Made by a program: the position numbers and the translations under genes
Notes under the pieces: generated by a model
Database searches by the model: none
What the model saw: only the letters and a program-made list of their open reading frames with translations
Told to the model about the DNA's origin: nothing
DNA from: Labedaea rhizosphaerae
GTDB lineage: Bacteria > Actinomycetota > Actinomycetes > Mycobacteriales > Pseudonocardiaceae
NCBI RefSeq assembly: GCF_004362825.1
Contig: NZ_SNXZ01000001.1
Location: 1,550,001 to 1,614,000, forward strand
Length of the DNA: 64,000 nucleotides
Reading direction: 5' to 3'
Shown here: positions 16,698 through 24,552 of the stretch, piece by piece
Layout: every line of letters begins with the position of its first letter
Position numbering within the stretch: the first letter of the stretch is position 1

Positions 16698-17261
16698 ATG
16701 GCGATGCCGGACGAGGACGACCCGACGGAACTGGTCGAACGGGCCAGAGCCGGCGACCAGGCGGCGTGGCACGAGTTGGTCGACCGTTACGCGTGGCTCA
16801 TCTGGGCGGTGGCCCGCGACCACCGGCTGAGCGCGGCGGACGCGTCCGACGTGTGCCAGCTGACGTGGCTGCGACTGGCCGAACACCTGCCTGCCTTGGA
16901 GCGGCCGGAAAAGCTCCACGCCTGGCTGGTGACCACCGCGCGCAGGCAGTCGCTGTCCTTGATCCGGTCCAAGGTGTCGCGACCGGACATCGCGGTGCTG
17001 GCCGAACCCGTCGACAGCGCCGAGCACGACGTGATGCGCGGGGTCCGGGACGAGATCCTGTGGCGCGCGGTCAACTCGCTGCCGCGCAAGTGCCGGTTGC
17101 TGCTGCGGCTGGTCGCCCACAACCCGGAGCTGTCCTATGCGGACCTCGGCGGGGCGATCGGCCTCGCGCCCGGCAGCGTCGGGCCGGAGAAGCACCGCTG
17201 CCTGGCCACCCTGCGCCGGCGCGTCGTCGCCGCGGGCCTGACCCAGGAGGCGGCGGGATGA
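16698..17261 (+). CDS. ECF sigma factor of the CHAT operon
   Basis: The 187-residue protein has a sigma-2 region at residues ~15-80 (DRYAWLIWAVARDHRLSAADASDVCQ shows the core) and a sigma-4 HTH at ~125-180. The latter contains LPRKCRLLLRLVAHNPELSY and the GSVGPEKHRCLATLRRR end seen in actinobacterial ECF factors linked to CHAT proteins. It would direct RNA polymerase to a small regulon. I chose ATG 16698, four bases after GGAGG; ATG 16704 is possible. Its stop overlaps the next gene (ATGA), so the partner is translationally coupled. Confidence 0.85.
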   Translation: MAMPDEDDPTELVERARAGDQAAWHELVDRYAWLIWAVARDHRLSAADASDVCQLTWLRLAEHLPALERPEKLHAWLVTTARRQSLSLIRSKVSRPDIAVLAEPVDSAEHDVMRGVRDEILWRAVNSLPRKCRLLLRLVAHNPELSYADLGGAIGLAPGSVGPEKHRCLATLRRRVVAAGLTQEAAG

Positions 17262-17692
17262 CCGGCGACGACGAGCTGCTGGCGATGGTGCTGGCCACCT
17301 ACACCCGGCACGATCCGGTGCCGGACAACGTGATCGAGTCGGCCAAGGCGGCTGGGGCGCTGGTGCCCGGCGCGATCGACTGGACCTGGCTGGAACGCCT
17401 CGACGACCCGGTCGGTGTGCGCGGGCCCTCGCGTGTGCTGTCCTTCGGCGATGGCATGCGGGCCGTGGACCTCGAACTGCACCGGGAACGCGAGGTCACC
17501 GGCGTGCACGGCATCCTCACCCCGGTTGCCGGCGACGCGCGCATCGACGTGTGCTGGCCGTCCGGGCGGCTCACCGCCGGGGTGGACGAGGTCGGCCGCT
17601 TCGAGGCCGTCGGCCTGCCGACCGGACCGCTGCGGCTCGTGGTTCGCTGCCCCGGCACGCCGACCGTCGCGACGCGGTGGTTCGTGGCATGA
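17258..17692 (+). CDS. Sigma/CHAT operon partner, possible sigma inhibitor
   Basis: The 144-residue protein is predicted to have a helical N-terminal third (DELLAMVLATYTRHDPVPDN, then ESAKAAGALVPGAIDW). A beta-rich C-terminal domain follows, with VCWPSGRLTAGVDEVGRFEA and LPTGPLRLVVRC, like carboxypeptidase-regulatory or Ig-type sandwiches. There is no signal peptide and no transmembrane helix, so it should be cytoplasmic. It is fused by 4-nt overlaps to both the sigma and CHAT genes. It could be an anti-sigma-like inhibitor and a CHAT substrate; this is a hypothesis from position only. Confidence 0.6.
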   Translation: MTGDDELLAMVLATYTRHDPVPDNVIESAKAAGALVPGAIDWTWLERLDDPVGVRGPSRVLSFGDGMRAVDLELHREREVTGVHGILTPVAGDARIDVCWPSGRLTAGVDEVGRFEAVGLPTGPLRLVVRCPGTPTVATRWFVA

Positions 17693-20115
17693 CCAGCGTC
17701 CTCGACGACCCGCGGGCCACGCTGCGGACCGCGTTGACGGCGTTGTCCGGCGAGCTCTCGGTGGCGGCCCGCGTCGACGCGTTGCACGACCTCGCCCAGG
17801 CACGCATCGAACTGGGTGACTCGTCCGCGGCCAACGCGGCCCTGCGCACCGCGTTGCGGTTGGCGGTCGCGGCGCGACTGGACCTGTCCGAACTCCGGCT
17901 GACCATGGCGTGGGTGCACTTCGACACCGGCGACCTGGACGGCTGCTTCGCCCTGTTGGACCAGCTGGCGGACAACCCCCGGGTGCGGTGCCTGCGTGGC
18001 CTCGCGGCTTGCGCGGCCGGTGATTACGCGACGGCCGAGCCCTTGCTGTCGTCCGCGGTCGGTGCGCTCAGCGATCCGCGGTGGCTCGCCAACGCGTTGT
18101 GCTCGCGGGGTATCTGCCGTTCCTACGATGCTTTCCGCCTGGCCGAAGCGGATGCGGATTTCGTTGCGGCACAACGGCTCTACGCGTCGATCGGGGCAAC
18201 CGAGCGGGCCGCGTCCTGTGTGCACAACCGCGGGTTCGTCGCATTCCGGGCCGGGGACCTGCCGCTGGCATTGCGCCGCTACGACGAGGCCGAGCGTGCG
18301 GGCATGCGCAGCGACCAACGCGGCGAAACCCTGGTGGACCGCGCCGGTGCCCTTCTGGCGGGCGGCTTGGTCAAGGAGGCGGCCGCGGTCCTGCAGCGGG
18401 CGGCGCGGCTGCTCGGCGACGCGGGCCGCGGCACGACGTTCGCCGAAGCGACGCTGAGCCTCGCCCGGTGCGCGCTGGTGGCTGGTTCGCCGCAGACGGC
18501 GATCGCCGCCGCGACCGATGCGGCGCAGATGTTCGATCGCCAGGGCCGAGACGCGTGGACCGCGGTGGCGCGGGCGATGGAACTACGCGCACGCTTCATC
18601 CTCGCGCCTTGCGCCGACTTGGTCTCCGAAGCGCAAACCGTTGCCGCGCAGTGCAAGCAGTCGGGCTGGCGGGTCGAAGCGGCCGAGTTGCTCCTGGCCG
18701 CGGCCGAGCACGCACCGAAACTGCTCGCTTCGGTGGCGGCGGAACGCTTCGGCCCGACCGCCGCTTTGCGTGCCGTGGGCTGGTTGGCCAAGGCACGCCT
18801 CGCCGCGGATCGCCGCGGTGTCTACGCGGCGTGCCGAGCCGGACTGCGGGTGGTCGACGAACAGATCGGCCTGATGGGGTCACTGGAACTCCAGGCCGGC
18901 GTGGCGGCGCTGGGCGGTGCCCTGGCCCGCGCCGGGCTTCGGGCCGCGCTCGCCTCGGGCCGGCCCCGGCAGGTCCTGGCGTGGACCGACCGCTACCGGG
19001 CGCTGACGTGGCGGGTCGGGCCCGTCCGTCCGCCCGACGACCCGTCGCTGGTCGCCGAGCTGGCCCACCTGCGCACGGTGCGCGACGATCTGTCGCGCAC
19101 CGCGGAAGTCGAGCAAGGCATCCGTCGTCGCGCCATGGCCGCGTCCGGAACCCCCAGCGCGGCAACAACAACCAGTGCCGCAACAACAACGTTGGCCGGA
19201 CTGCGGGAGCGGCTGGGACCGCGGGCCCTGATCAGCTTCGTCGAACAGGACGGAGTCGTGTGGGCGACGACGGTGGTCGACGGCACCGTCCGATTGCGAC
19301 GCCTCGGCTCGGTCGGCGCGATCCACGACGAGACGGAACGTCTCCGCTTCGCCACCTCGGTCACCTTGCAGACGGGCCGAGCCGCCGAGGCGTGCGCCCG
19401 CTCCGCCAACGCGCTGGATCGCCTGCTGTTCGCCCCACTCCGCCGCCTCATTGGCGACCGTCCGCTGGTGATCGTCCCTTGTGGACTGCTGCGCAAGGTC
19501 CCTTGGCCTGCCTTGCCGAGCTGCACGGGACGTCCGCTCAGCATCGTCCCGTCGGCCACCGCGTGGCTGGGCGCAAGCACGGCGCCACCTGCCGAGGGCC
19601 CACCGGTCTGGATCGCCGGCCCGGGCCTGCGGCACGCCGAGCAGGAGGTCCAGGACCTGTCCGCCCGGTTCGGCGGCCGAGCGCTGCCCACGGCCACCGT
19701 CGACGAGACGCTGGCCGCGGTCAACGGCGCAGCCATCGCCCACGTGGCCGCCCACGGCACGTTCCGCTCGGACGCCCCGATGTTCTCCAACCTGCTGCTG
19801 GCCGACGGTCCCCTCTACGGCTACGACCTGGACCGCCTGACCCGCTCGCCCCGGGTGCTGGTCCTGTCGGCCTGCGACGTCGGCCGATCCGTGGGTGGCC
19901 CGTCGGGACCGCCGATCGGCCTGGCGTCGGTGGTCTTCCGTCGCGGCACGGCGGTCCTGATCGCCAGCACGATGCCTGTCCCCGACGCCCAGGCCGCCGA
20001 CCTCATGACCGCCCTGCACGCCGAACTCCACGCCGGCCACTCCCCGGCCGAAGCCCTGGCCGCCGCCCAGTCCCGCCACGGCCACCTCGGCTTCACCTGC
20101 GTAGGCGCCGGCTGA
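17689..20115 (+). CDS. TPR-CHAT caspase-like protein
   Basis: The 808-residue protein has two parts. Residues ~20-480 are helical TPR-like repeats (for example LAQARIELGDSSAANAALRT, ARCALVAGSPQTAIAAAT). A short Thr/Ala linker near 490-505 leads to a CHAT protease domain covering ~510-808. The caspase-type dyad is intact: His689 in HVAAHGTF and Cys729 in VLVLSACDVG. CHAT enzymes are cysteine proteases, usually triggered by a TPR-bound signal, in regulated proteolysis and cell-death or defence systems. Its ATG overlaps the partner's TGA, completing a three-gene coupled operon. Confidence 0.88.
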   Translation: MTSVLDDPRATLRTALTALSGELSVAARVDALHDLAQARIELGDSSAANAALRTALRLAVAARLDLSELRLTMAWVHFDTGDLDGCFALLDQLADNPRVRCLRGLAACAAGDYATAEPLLSSAVGALSDPRWLANALCSRGICRSYDAFRLAEADADFVAAQRLYASIGATERAASCVHNRGFVAFRAGDLPLALRRYDEAERAGMRSDQRGETLVDRAGALLAGGLVKEAAAVLQRAARLLGDAGRGTTFAEATLSLARCALVAGSPQTAIAAATDAAQMFDRQGRDAWTAVARAMELRARFILAPCADLVSEAQTVAAQCKQSGWRVEAAELLLAAAEHAPKLLASVAAERFGPTAALRAVGWLAKARLAADRRGVYAACRAGLRVVDEQIGLMGSLELQAGVAALGGALARAGLRAALASGRPRQVLAWTDRYRALTWRVGPVRPPDDPSLVAELAHLRTVRDDLSRTAEVEQGIRRRAMAASGTPSAATTTSAATTTLAGLRERLGPRALISFVEQDGVVWATTVVDGTVRLRRLGSVGAIHDETERLRFATSVTLQTGRAAEACARSANALDRLLFAPLRRLIGDRPLVIVPCGLLRKVPWPALPSCTGRPLSIVPSATAWLGASTAPPAEGPPVWIAGPGLRHAEQEVQDLSARFGGRALPTATVDETLAAVNGAAIAHVAAHGTFRSDAPMFSNLLLADGPLYGYDLDRLTRSPRVLVLSACDVGRSVGGPSGPPIGLASVVFRRGTAVLIASTMPVPDAQAADLMTALHAELHAGHSPAEALAAAQSRHGHLGFTCVGAG

Positions 20116-20132
20116 TTCCCGTTCAGGGTGGG

Positions 20133-21302
20133 TCAGGCGAGTTGGTGGAGGCGGCGGAGGGCTTCGTCGAGGACTTCGTCGCGTTTGCAGAAGGCGAAGC
20201 GGACGATGTGGGTCCACTGCGCCGGGTTGTCGGTGAAGACCTGGACGGGCACGGCCGCGACGCCGATGCGTGCGGGCAACGCGCGGCACAGCTCCAGGCC
20301 ATCCGCGAAGCCCAGCGGCCGGACGTCGGCACACACGAAGTACGTGCCCTGGCTCGGGTGCACGCCGAAACCCGCCTCGGTCAGGCCGGCGACGAGCCGG
20401 TCCCGCTTGGTCTCCAGGGACTTCCGCAAATCCGCGACCCACTGCTGTTCGGTCCGCAACGCCGCCGCCACGGCCGGCTGGAACGGGGCGCCGCCGACGA
20501 AGGTGAGGAACTGCTTCACCGCACGCACCGCGGCCACCAGGTCGGCGGGACCGCAGACCCAGCCGATCTTCCAGCCCGTGCAGTTGAACATCTTCCCCGC
20601 CGACGAGATGGTCAGCGTCCGCTCCGCCATGCCGGGCAACGAGCCCAGCGGGATGTGTTCGGTCCCGTCGTAGGTCAGGTGCTCGTACACCTCGTCGGTG
20701 ATCGCGACGAGGTCGTGCTCGATGCACAGGGACGCGATCGCGGCCACCTCGGCGCGGGTGAACACCGTGCCCGTCGGGTTGTGCGGGGAGTTGATCAACA
20801 CGGCCTTGGTGCGCGGGCCGATGGCGGCACGCAGGGCGTCCACGTCCAGCCGGAACCGCCCGGTGTCCGGGTCGGCGACCAGTGAGACCACCCGCCGGGT
20901 CGCGCCGGACATGGCGACGGCCGCCGCGTACGAGTCGTAGTACGGCTCGATGAGCACCACTTCGTCGCCCTGCTCGACCAACGCGAGCAGGCAGGACGCG
21001 ATGGCCTCGGTCGCGCCGACGGTCACCAGCACCTCGGTGTCCGGGTCGAACGACGTCCCGTACCTGGTCCGCTGCTCGGCGATGGCCGCACGCAGCTCCG
21101 GCACGCCGGGGCCGGGCGGGTACTGGTTGACCCCGTTCGCGATGGCCGTGCGGGCGGTCTCCAGCAGGGTCGCGGGACCGTCGAAGTCCGGGAAGCCCTG
21201 GCCGAGGTTGACCGCGCCGGTCTGCACGGCGAGCGCGGTCATCTCGGCGAAGATCGTCGAGGTGAAGGGTTGCAGTCGGGGAACGAGCACGGGTCGCGGC
21301 AC
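20133..21302 (-). CDS. Class I/II aminotransferase (DapC/kynurenine type)
   Basis: The 389-residue PLP enzyme has NLGQGFPDFDGP near the N-terminus, NSPHNPTGTVFTRAE, ITDEVYEHL, the PLP-lysine motif SSAGKMFNCTGWKIGW, and the C-terminal VRFAFCKRDEVL arginine. The sequence resembles actinobacterial DapC (N-succinyl-diaminopimelate aminotransferase, Rv0858c type) and YbdL/KAT aminotransferases. It is cytosolic. The GTG start at 21302 lies 29 bp from the divergent DUF445 gene. The 17-bp gap to the CHAT gene leaves no room for a long terminator. Confidence 0.85.
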   Translation of the reverse strand: MPRPVLVPRLQPFTSTIFAEMTALAVQTGAVNLGQGFPDFDGPATLLETARTAIANGVNQYPPGPGVPELRAAIAEQRTRYGTSFDPDTEVLVTVGATEAIASCLLALVEQGDEVVLIEPYYDSYAAAVAMSGATRRVVSLVADPDTGRFRLDVDALRAAIGPRTKAVLINSPHNPTGTVFTRAEVAAIASLCIEHDLVAITDEVYEHLTYDGTEHIPLGSLPGMAERTLTISSAGKMFNCTGWKIGWVCGPADLVAAVRAVKQFLTFVGGAPFQPAVAAALRTEQQWVADLRKSLETKRDRLVAGLTEAGFGVHPSQGTYFVCADVRPLGFADGLELCRALPARIGVAAVPVQVFTDNPAQWTHIVRFAFCKRDEVLDEALRRLHQLA

Positions 21303-21331
21303 GAGAAAGCATCCTCACGGACAATGGGGGC

Positions 21332-22594
21332 GTGGAGCAACTGACGCCCGCACCAGGGCCCGGTGAAGAAGAGAAGCGGCGCGGCCTGCGCAGGATGAAG
21401 TCGATCGCCCTCGGCTTCCTGCTCGCCGCGACGGTGATCTTCGTGGTGACGACCCTGACCGGCGGTCCCGCGTGGGTCGGCTACGTGCGCGCGGCCGCCG
21501 AGGCGGGCATGGTCGGCGCGCTCGCCGACTGGTTCGCGGTGACCGCGTTGTTCCGCCACCCCTTGGGGATCCCGATCCCGCACACCGCGATCATCCCGAC
21601 CCGCAAGGACGTGCTGGGCAAGAGCCTCGGCGACTTCGTCGGCACGAACTTCCTCGCGGAGAACGTCGTGCGCGACCGGCTCAACCGGGTGGGCATCTCC
21701 AAGCGGCTCGGTGAGTGGCTGGCCGGGCCGGGCAACGCCGACCGGGTCACCGGCGAGCTCGTCACGGTCCTGCAGGGCGCGGTCACCGTGCTCAAGGACG
21801 AGGACGTGCAGGCCGTCGTCGAGCAGGCCGTGGTCAAGAAGCTCATGGACGTCCCGTGGGGCCCACCGCTGGGCAAGCTGCTCGCCCGCGTGTTCGCCGA
21901 CGGGTCGCACCACAAGCTCGTCGACCTGCTCGCGGACAAGGCCTACGACTGGGTCAAGGACAACCACTCCACGATGCTGCGGGTCGTCTCGGACCGGGCG
22001 CCGAGCTGGTCGCCGAAGTTCGTGGACGAGATGGTCGCGGACAAGGTCTACGGCGAGCTCGTCTCGTTCGCGTGGCTGGTCAAGACCGACGTCAACCACC
22101 CGATGCGGCTCGCGCTGGACAAGTTCCTCGTCCAGTTCGCCGAGGACATGCAGACCGACCCGGAGATCATGGCGCGCGCCGAGCAGGTCAAGCACCAGGT
22201 GCTCGAACACCCCGAGGTGCAGAACGTCATCGGCAGCGCCTGGTCGACGGCCAAGAAGATGCTGCTCGCCGCGGCCGAGGACCCGTCGAGCGAGCTGCGC
22301 ACCCGGGTGCGCGACGGCCTGCACACCCTGGGCGACCGGCTGGTCGACGACGACGGGCTGCGCACCAAGGTCGACGGTTGGGTCGAGGGCGCAGCGGGCT
22401 ATGTCGTGCGCAACTACCGGTCGGAGATCACCACGTTGATCACCGACACCGTCGAGCGCTGGGACGGCGAGGAGACCGCGCGCAAGGTCGAGCTGCAGGT
22501 CGGCCGGGACCTGCAGTTCATCCGCATCAACGGCACCGTGGTCGGTGCGCTGGCCGGGCTCGTGATCTACACGGTCGGCCAGCTGCTCGGTTAG
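21332..22594 (+). CDS. DUF445 membrane protein
   Basis: The 420-residue protein has an N-terminal transmembrane hairpin region (SIALGFLLAATVIFVVTTLTG). The DUF445 hallmark GMVGALADWFAVTALFRHPLGIPIPHTAIIP-type segment starts near residue 55. A long helical cytoplasmic/periplasmic body and a C-terminal helix (VVGALAGLVIYTVGQLL) complete it. Function is unknown; homologues are widespread envelope proteins. It starts with GTG. Two hairpins follow the stop. Confidence 0.85.
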   Translation: MEQLTPAPGPGEEEKRRGLRRMKSIALGFLLAATVIFVVTTLTGGPAWVGYVRAAAEAGMVGALADWFAVTALFRHPLGIPIPHTAIIPTRKDVLGKSLGDFVGTNFLAENVVRDRLNRVGISKRLGEWLAGPGNADRVTGELVTVLQGAVTVLKDEDVQAVVEQAVVKKLMDVPWGPPLGKLLARVFADGSHHKLVDLLADKAYDWVKDNHSTMLRVVSDRAPSWSPKFVDEMVADKVYGELVSFAWLVKTDVNHPMRLALDKFLVQFAEDMQTDPEIMARAEQVKHQVLEHPEVQNVIGSAWSTAKKMLLAAAEDPSSELRTRVRDGLHTLGDRLVDDDGLRTKVDGWVEGAAGYVVRNYRSEITTLITDTVERWDGEETARKVELQVGRDLQFIRINGTVVGALAGLVIYTVGQLLG

Positions 22595-22607
22595 GGCAGT
22601 GCCCGAT

Positions 22608-22646
22608 GTGCGCTGGTGCGCACGGCCACCGGCCTTCGGGGGCCGG
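22608..22646 (+). terminator. Tandem hairpins after the DUF445 gene
   Basis: GTGCGC (22608-22613) pairs with GCGCAC (22618-22623), and CCGGCC (22629-22634) pairs with GGCCGG (22641-22646) around a TTCGG-type loop. There is no T tract. They lie between the convergent DUF445 and CGNR genes and probably act as a bidirectional terminator. Confidence 0.6.
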
Positions 22647-22711
22647 CCGCGGCTCCGGCGCTGAGGCGCCTGCACCACGACCGGCCGGCCGGTGGCAAGC
22701 GATCGACGTTG

Positions 22712-23254
22712 CTAGCGCGGTGCGGTCGCCTTGGTCCGCTCGCGCCAGACGCGGGCCTTCTCGCGGTTGCCGCACACCTGCATCGAGCACCACGTCCGGG
22801 ACCGGTTGCGGGAGCGGTCGAAGAACGCCCACCGGCAGTCGTCGGCCGGGCAGATCTTGATCCGTTCCCACTCGCCGAGCACGGCGACCCGGCTCGCCGC
22901 GGCGAGCACCGCGCCGACCGCGTCCTGCGCGTGCAACCGAGGCTGCCCGGTCTGGAATTCGACCTGCAGGCTGACTCTCGGCACGGCGATCTGCCCCGAT
23001 CCGGGGTCTCCGACGAGTGCTCGCAACGAGTCTCGCGCCGATCTGGCGTGGGCCCGGCCGCTGCCCGCGGCCAGTCCGCGGTCGGCGAGCCACGCGTGCC
23101 AGGTGAGCTCGTCGTCCAGCACATCGGAGCGGTTTTCGATGTCGAGGGTGTTGAGGAAGTCGAGTACCAGCGTCACATCGTGGTCGCCGGCGGCCAGACC
23201 AGTCACCACACCACTGTAGGCACTACGCTGGTTGTCGCGTCGCCTGCTAACCAC
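22712..23254 (-). CDS. CGNR zinc-finger regulator
   Basis: The protein has up to 180 residues. The N-terminal domain contains LVLDFLNTLDIE and is typical of ABATE-type stress-response domains. The C-terminal CGNR finger has metal ligands in KICPADDCRWAFFDRSRNRS and WCSMQVCGNREKAR. Such proteins are putative transcription regulators. The GTG at 23254 is the most upstream start; a GTG near residue 16 gives a more typical N-terminus. It is divergent from the PadR operon. Confidence 0.78.
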   Translation of the reverse strand: MVSRRRDNQRSAYSGVVTGLAAGDHDVTLVLDFLNTLDIENRSDVLDDELTWHAWLADRGLAAGSGRAHARSARDSLRALVGDPGSGQIAVPRVSLQVEFQTGQPRLHAQDAVGAVLAAASRVAVLGEWERIKICPADDCRWAFFDRSRNRSRTWCSMQVCGNREKARVWRERTKATAPR

Positions 23255-23318
23255 CTTGACCGTTTAGGTGGTCACTTTGACCACGTATTCACTAGGTGTA
23301 TAGACGGCGCGTATACAC
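23251..23318. promoter_or_regulatory. PadR promoter with three palindromes
   Basis: CCACCT-N9-AGGTGG (23251-23271), GTGGTCA-N3-TGACCAC (23268-23284) and GTGTATA-N9-TATACAC (23296-23318) lie in tandem. A promoter is visible on the plus strand: TTGACC (23277-23282), 16 bp, TATAGA (23299-23304). The last palindrome covers the -10 and start site, as expected for PadR autorepression. The other two may serve a second regulator, such as the CGNR protein. Confidence 0.65.
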
Positions 23319-23337
23319 ACGATGTACTGTCTCGCCC

Positions 23338-23859
23338 ATGTCGATCCCGCACGCGTTGCTCGGGCTGTTGGAAAGCGGTCCACGCCATGGCTACGACTTA
23401 AAGCGCGCCTACGACGAGCGGTTCGGGCACGACCGGCCGCTGCACTACGGGCAGGTCTACTCGACGCTGGCCCGGCTGTTGAAGAACGGCCTGGTCGAGG
23501 AGCGCGGGATCGAGCCGGGCGGCGGACCCGAGCGCAAGCGCTACGCCATCACCGACGCCGGGGTCACCGACGTCGATTCCTGGCTGATGACGCCCGAGAA
23601 GCCCGAGCTCTACCTGCAGAACACGCTGTACACGAAGGTCGTGCTCGCCCTGTTGTCCGGGCGCAGCGCCGCGGACGTGCTGGACAGCCAGCGCGCCGCG
23701 CACCTGAAGACCATGCGCGAGCTGACCACGCGCAAGCGCAACGGCGACCTGGCTGACCAGCTGATCTGCGATCACGCGTTGTTCCACCTCGAAGCGGACT
23801 TGCGCTGGCTCGAGGTCACCACGGCGCGCCTGGACGAATTGAGGAAGCAGGTTTCATAG
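23338..23859 (+). CDS. PadR-family repressor of the ABC exporter
   Basis: The 173-residue protein has an N-terminal winged helix (HALLGLLESGPRHGYDLKRA, then HYGQVYSTLARLLKNGLVEE). The C-terminal part is helical and used for dimerisation, typical of PadR subfamily 1/2. Such repressors commonly respond to small toxic ligands. The ATG at 23338 follows the operator-bearing promoter. The ABC ATPase starts directly after its stop, so repressor and transporter are one operon. Confidence 0.88.
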   Translation: MSIPHALLGLLESGPRHGYDLKRAYDERFGHDRPLHYGQVYSTLARLLKNGLVEERGIEPGGGPERKRYAITDAGVTDVDSWLMTPEKPELYLQNTLYTKVVLALLSGRSAADVLDSQRAAHLKTMRELTTRKRNGDLADQLICDHALFHLEADLRWLEVTTARLDELRKQVS

Positions 23860-24552
23860 ATGGGGACGGGGATCATGGGGGACGTCGTGTTGCGCGGGCA
23901 GGGCCTGCGCAAGTCGTTCGGGCTGACGCACGCGCTCGAGGACGCGAGCCTCGACGTCGTGTCGGGTGAGGTTGTTGCCGTGATGGGGCCGTCGGGCTCC
24001 GGCAAGTCGACCCTGTTGCACTGCATGGCGGGGATCATCACGCCGGACGCGGGCAGCATCGCCTACAAGGACAAGGACCTGGCGAAGATGGCCGACGGGG
24101 AGCGCAGTGCGTTGCGCCGCACCGAGTTCGGCTTCGTGTTCCAGTTCGGTCAGCTCGTGCCCGAGCTGACCTGCCTGGAGAACGTCGCGCTGCCGCTGCG
24201 CCTCGGCCGCACGGCCCGCAAGGAGGCCGAACGGCAGGCCACGCGGTGGCTGGAGCGCCTCGAGGTCGCCGACGTCGCCGACAAGCGGCCCGGTGAAGTC
24301 TCCGGCGGCCAGGGGCAGCGGGTCGCCGTCGCCCGGGCGCTGGTGACCAGTCCGTCCGTGGTGTTCGCCGACGAACCGACCGGCGCGCTGGACTCGCTCA
24401 ACGGTGAGCTGGTGATGCGGCTGCTCGTCGACGCGGCCAAGGAGACCGGCGCCGGGGTCGTGCTGGTCACGCACGAGGCGCGGGTGGCCGCGTACTCCGA
24501 CCGCGAGGTCGTCGTCCGCGACGGGCGCACCCGCCAGCTGGAGCCGGCGTGA
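23860..24552 (+). CDS. MacB-type ABC transporter ATPase
   Basis: The 230-residue ATPase has Walker A GPSGSGKST, a Q-loop near FQFGQLV, signature SGGQGQR, Walker B VVFADEP, and H-loop THE. Its closest family is the LolD/MacB type, which pairs with FtsX-like permeases. ATG 23860 follows the PadR stop at once; ATG 23875 is an alternative. Its TGA overlaps the permease GTG, so the subunits are co-translated. Confidence 0.92.
   Translation: MGTGIMGDVVLRGQGLRKSFGLTHALEDASLDVVSGEVVAVMGPSGSGKSTLLHCMAGIITPDAGSIAYKDKDLAKMADGERSALRRTEFGFVFQFGQLVPELTCLENVALPLRLGRTARKEAERQATRWLERLEVADVADKRPGEVSGGQGQRVAVARALVTSPSVVFADEPTGALDSLNGELVMRLLVDAAKETGAGVVLVTHEARVAAYSDREVVVRDGRTRQLEPA

Noticed and set aside
16698-20115. 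True type III-E CRISPR Craspase locus
   Set aside because: No gRAMP/Cas7-11, Cas1/2 or repeat array is present in the window; only the protease/sigma logic is comparable.
18081-20885. 934-codon open frame overlapping the CHAT gene
   Set aside because: It is out of frame with a clearly real CHAT protein and consists of Arg/Pro/Gly-rich filler.
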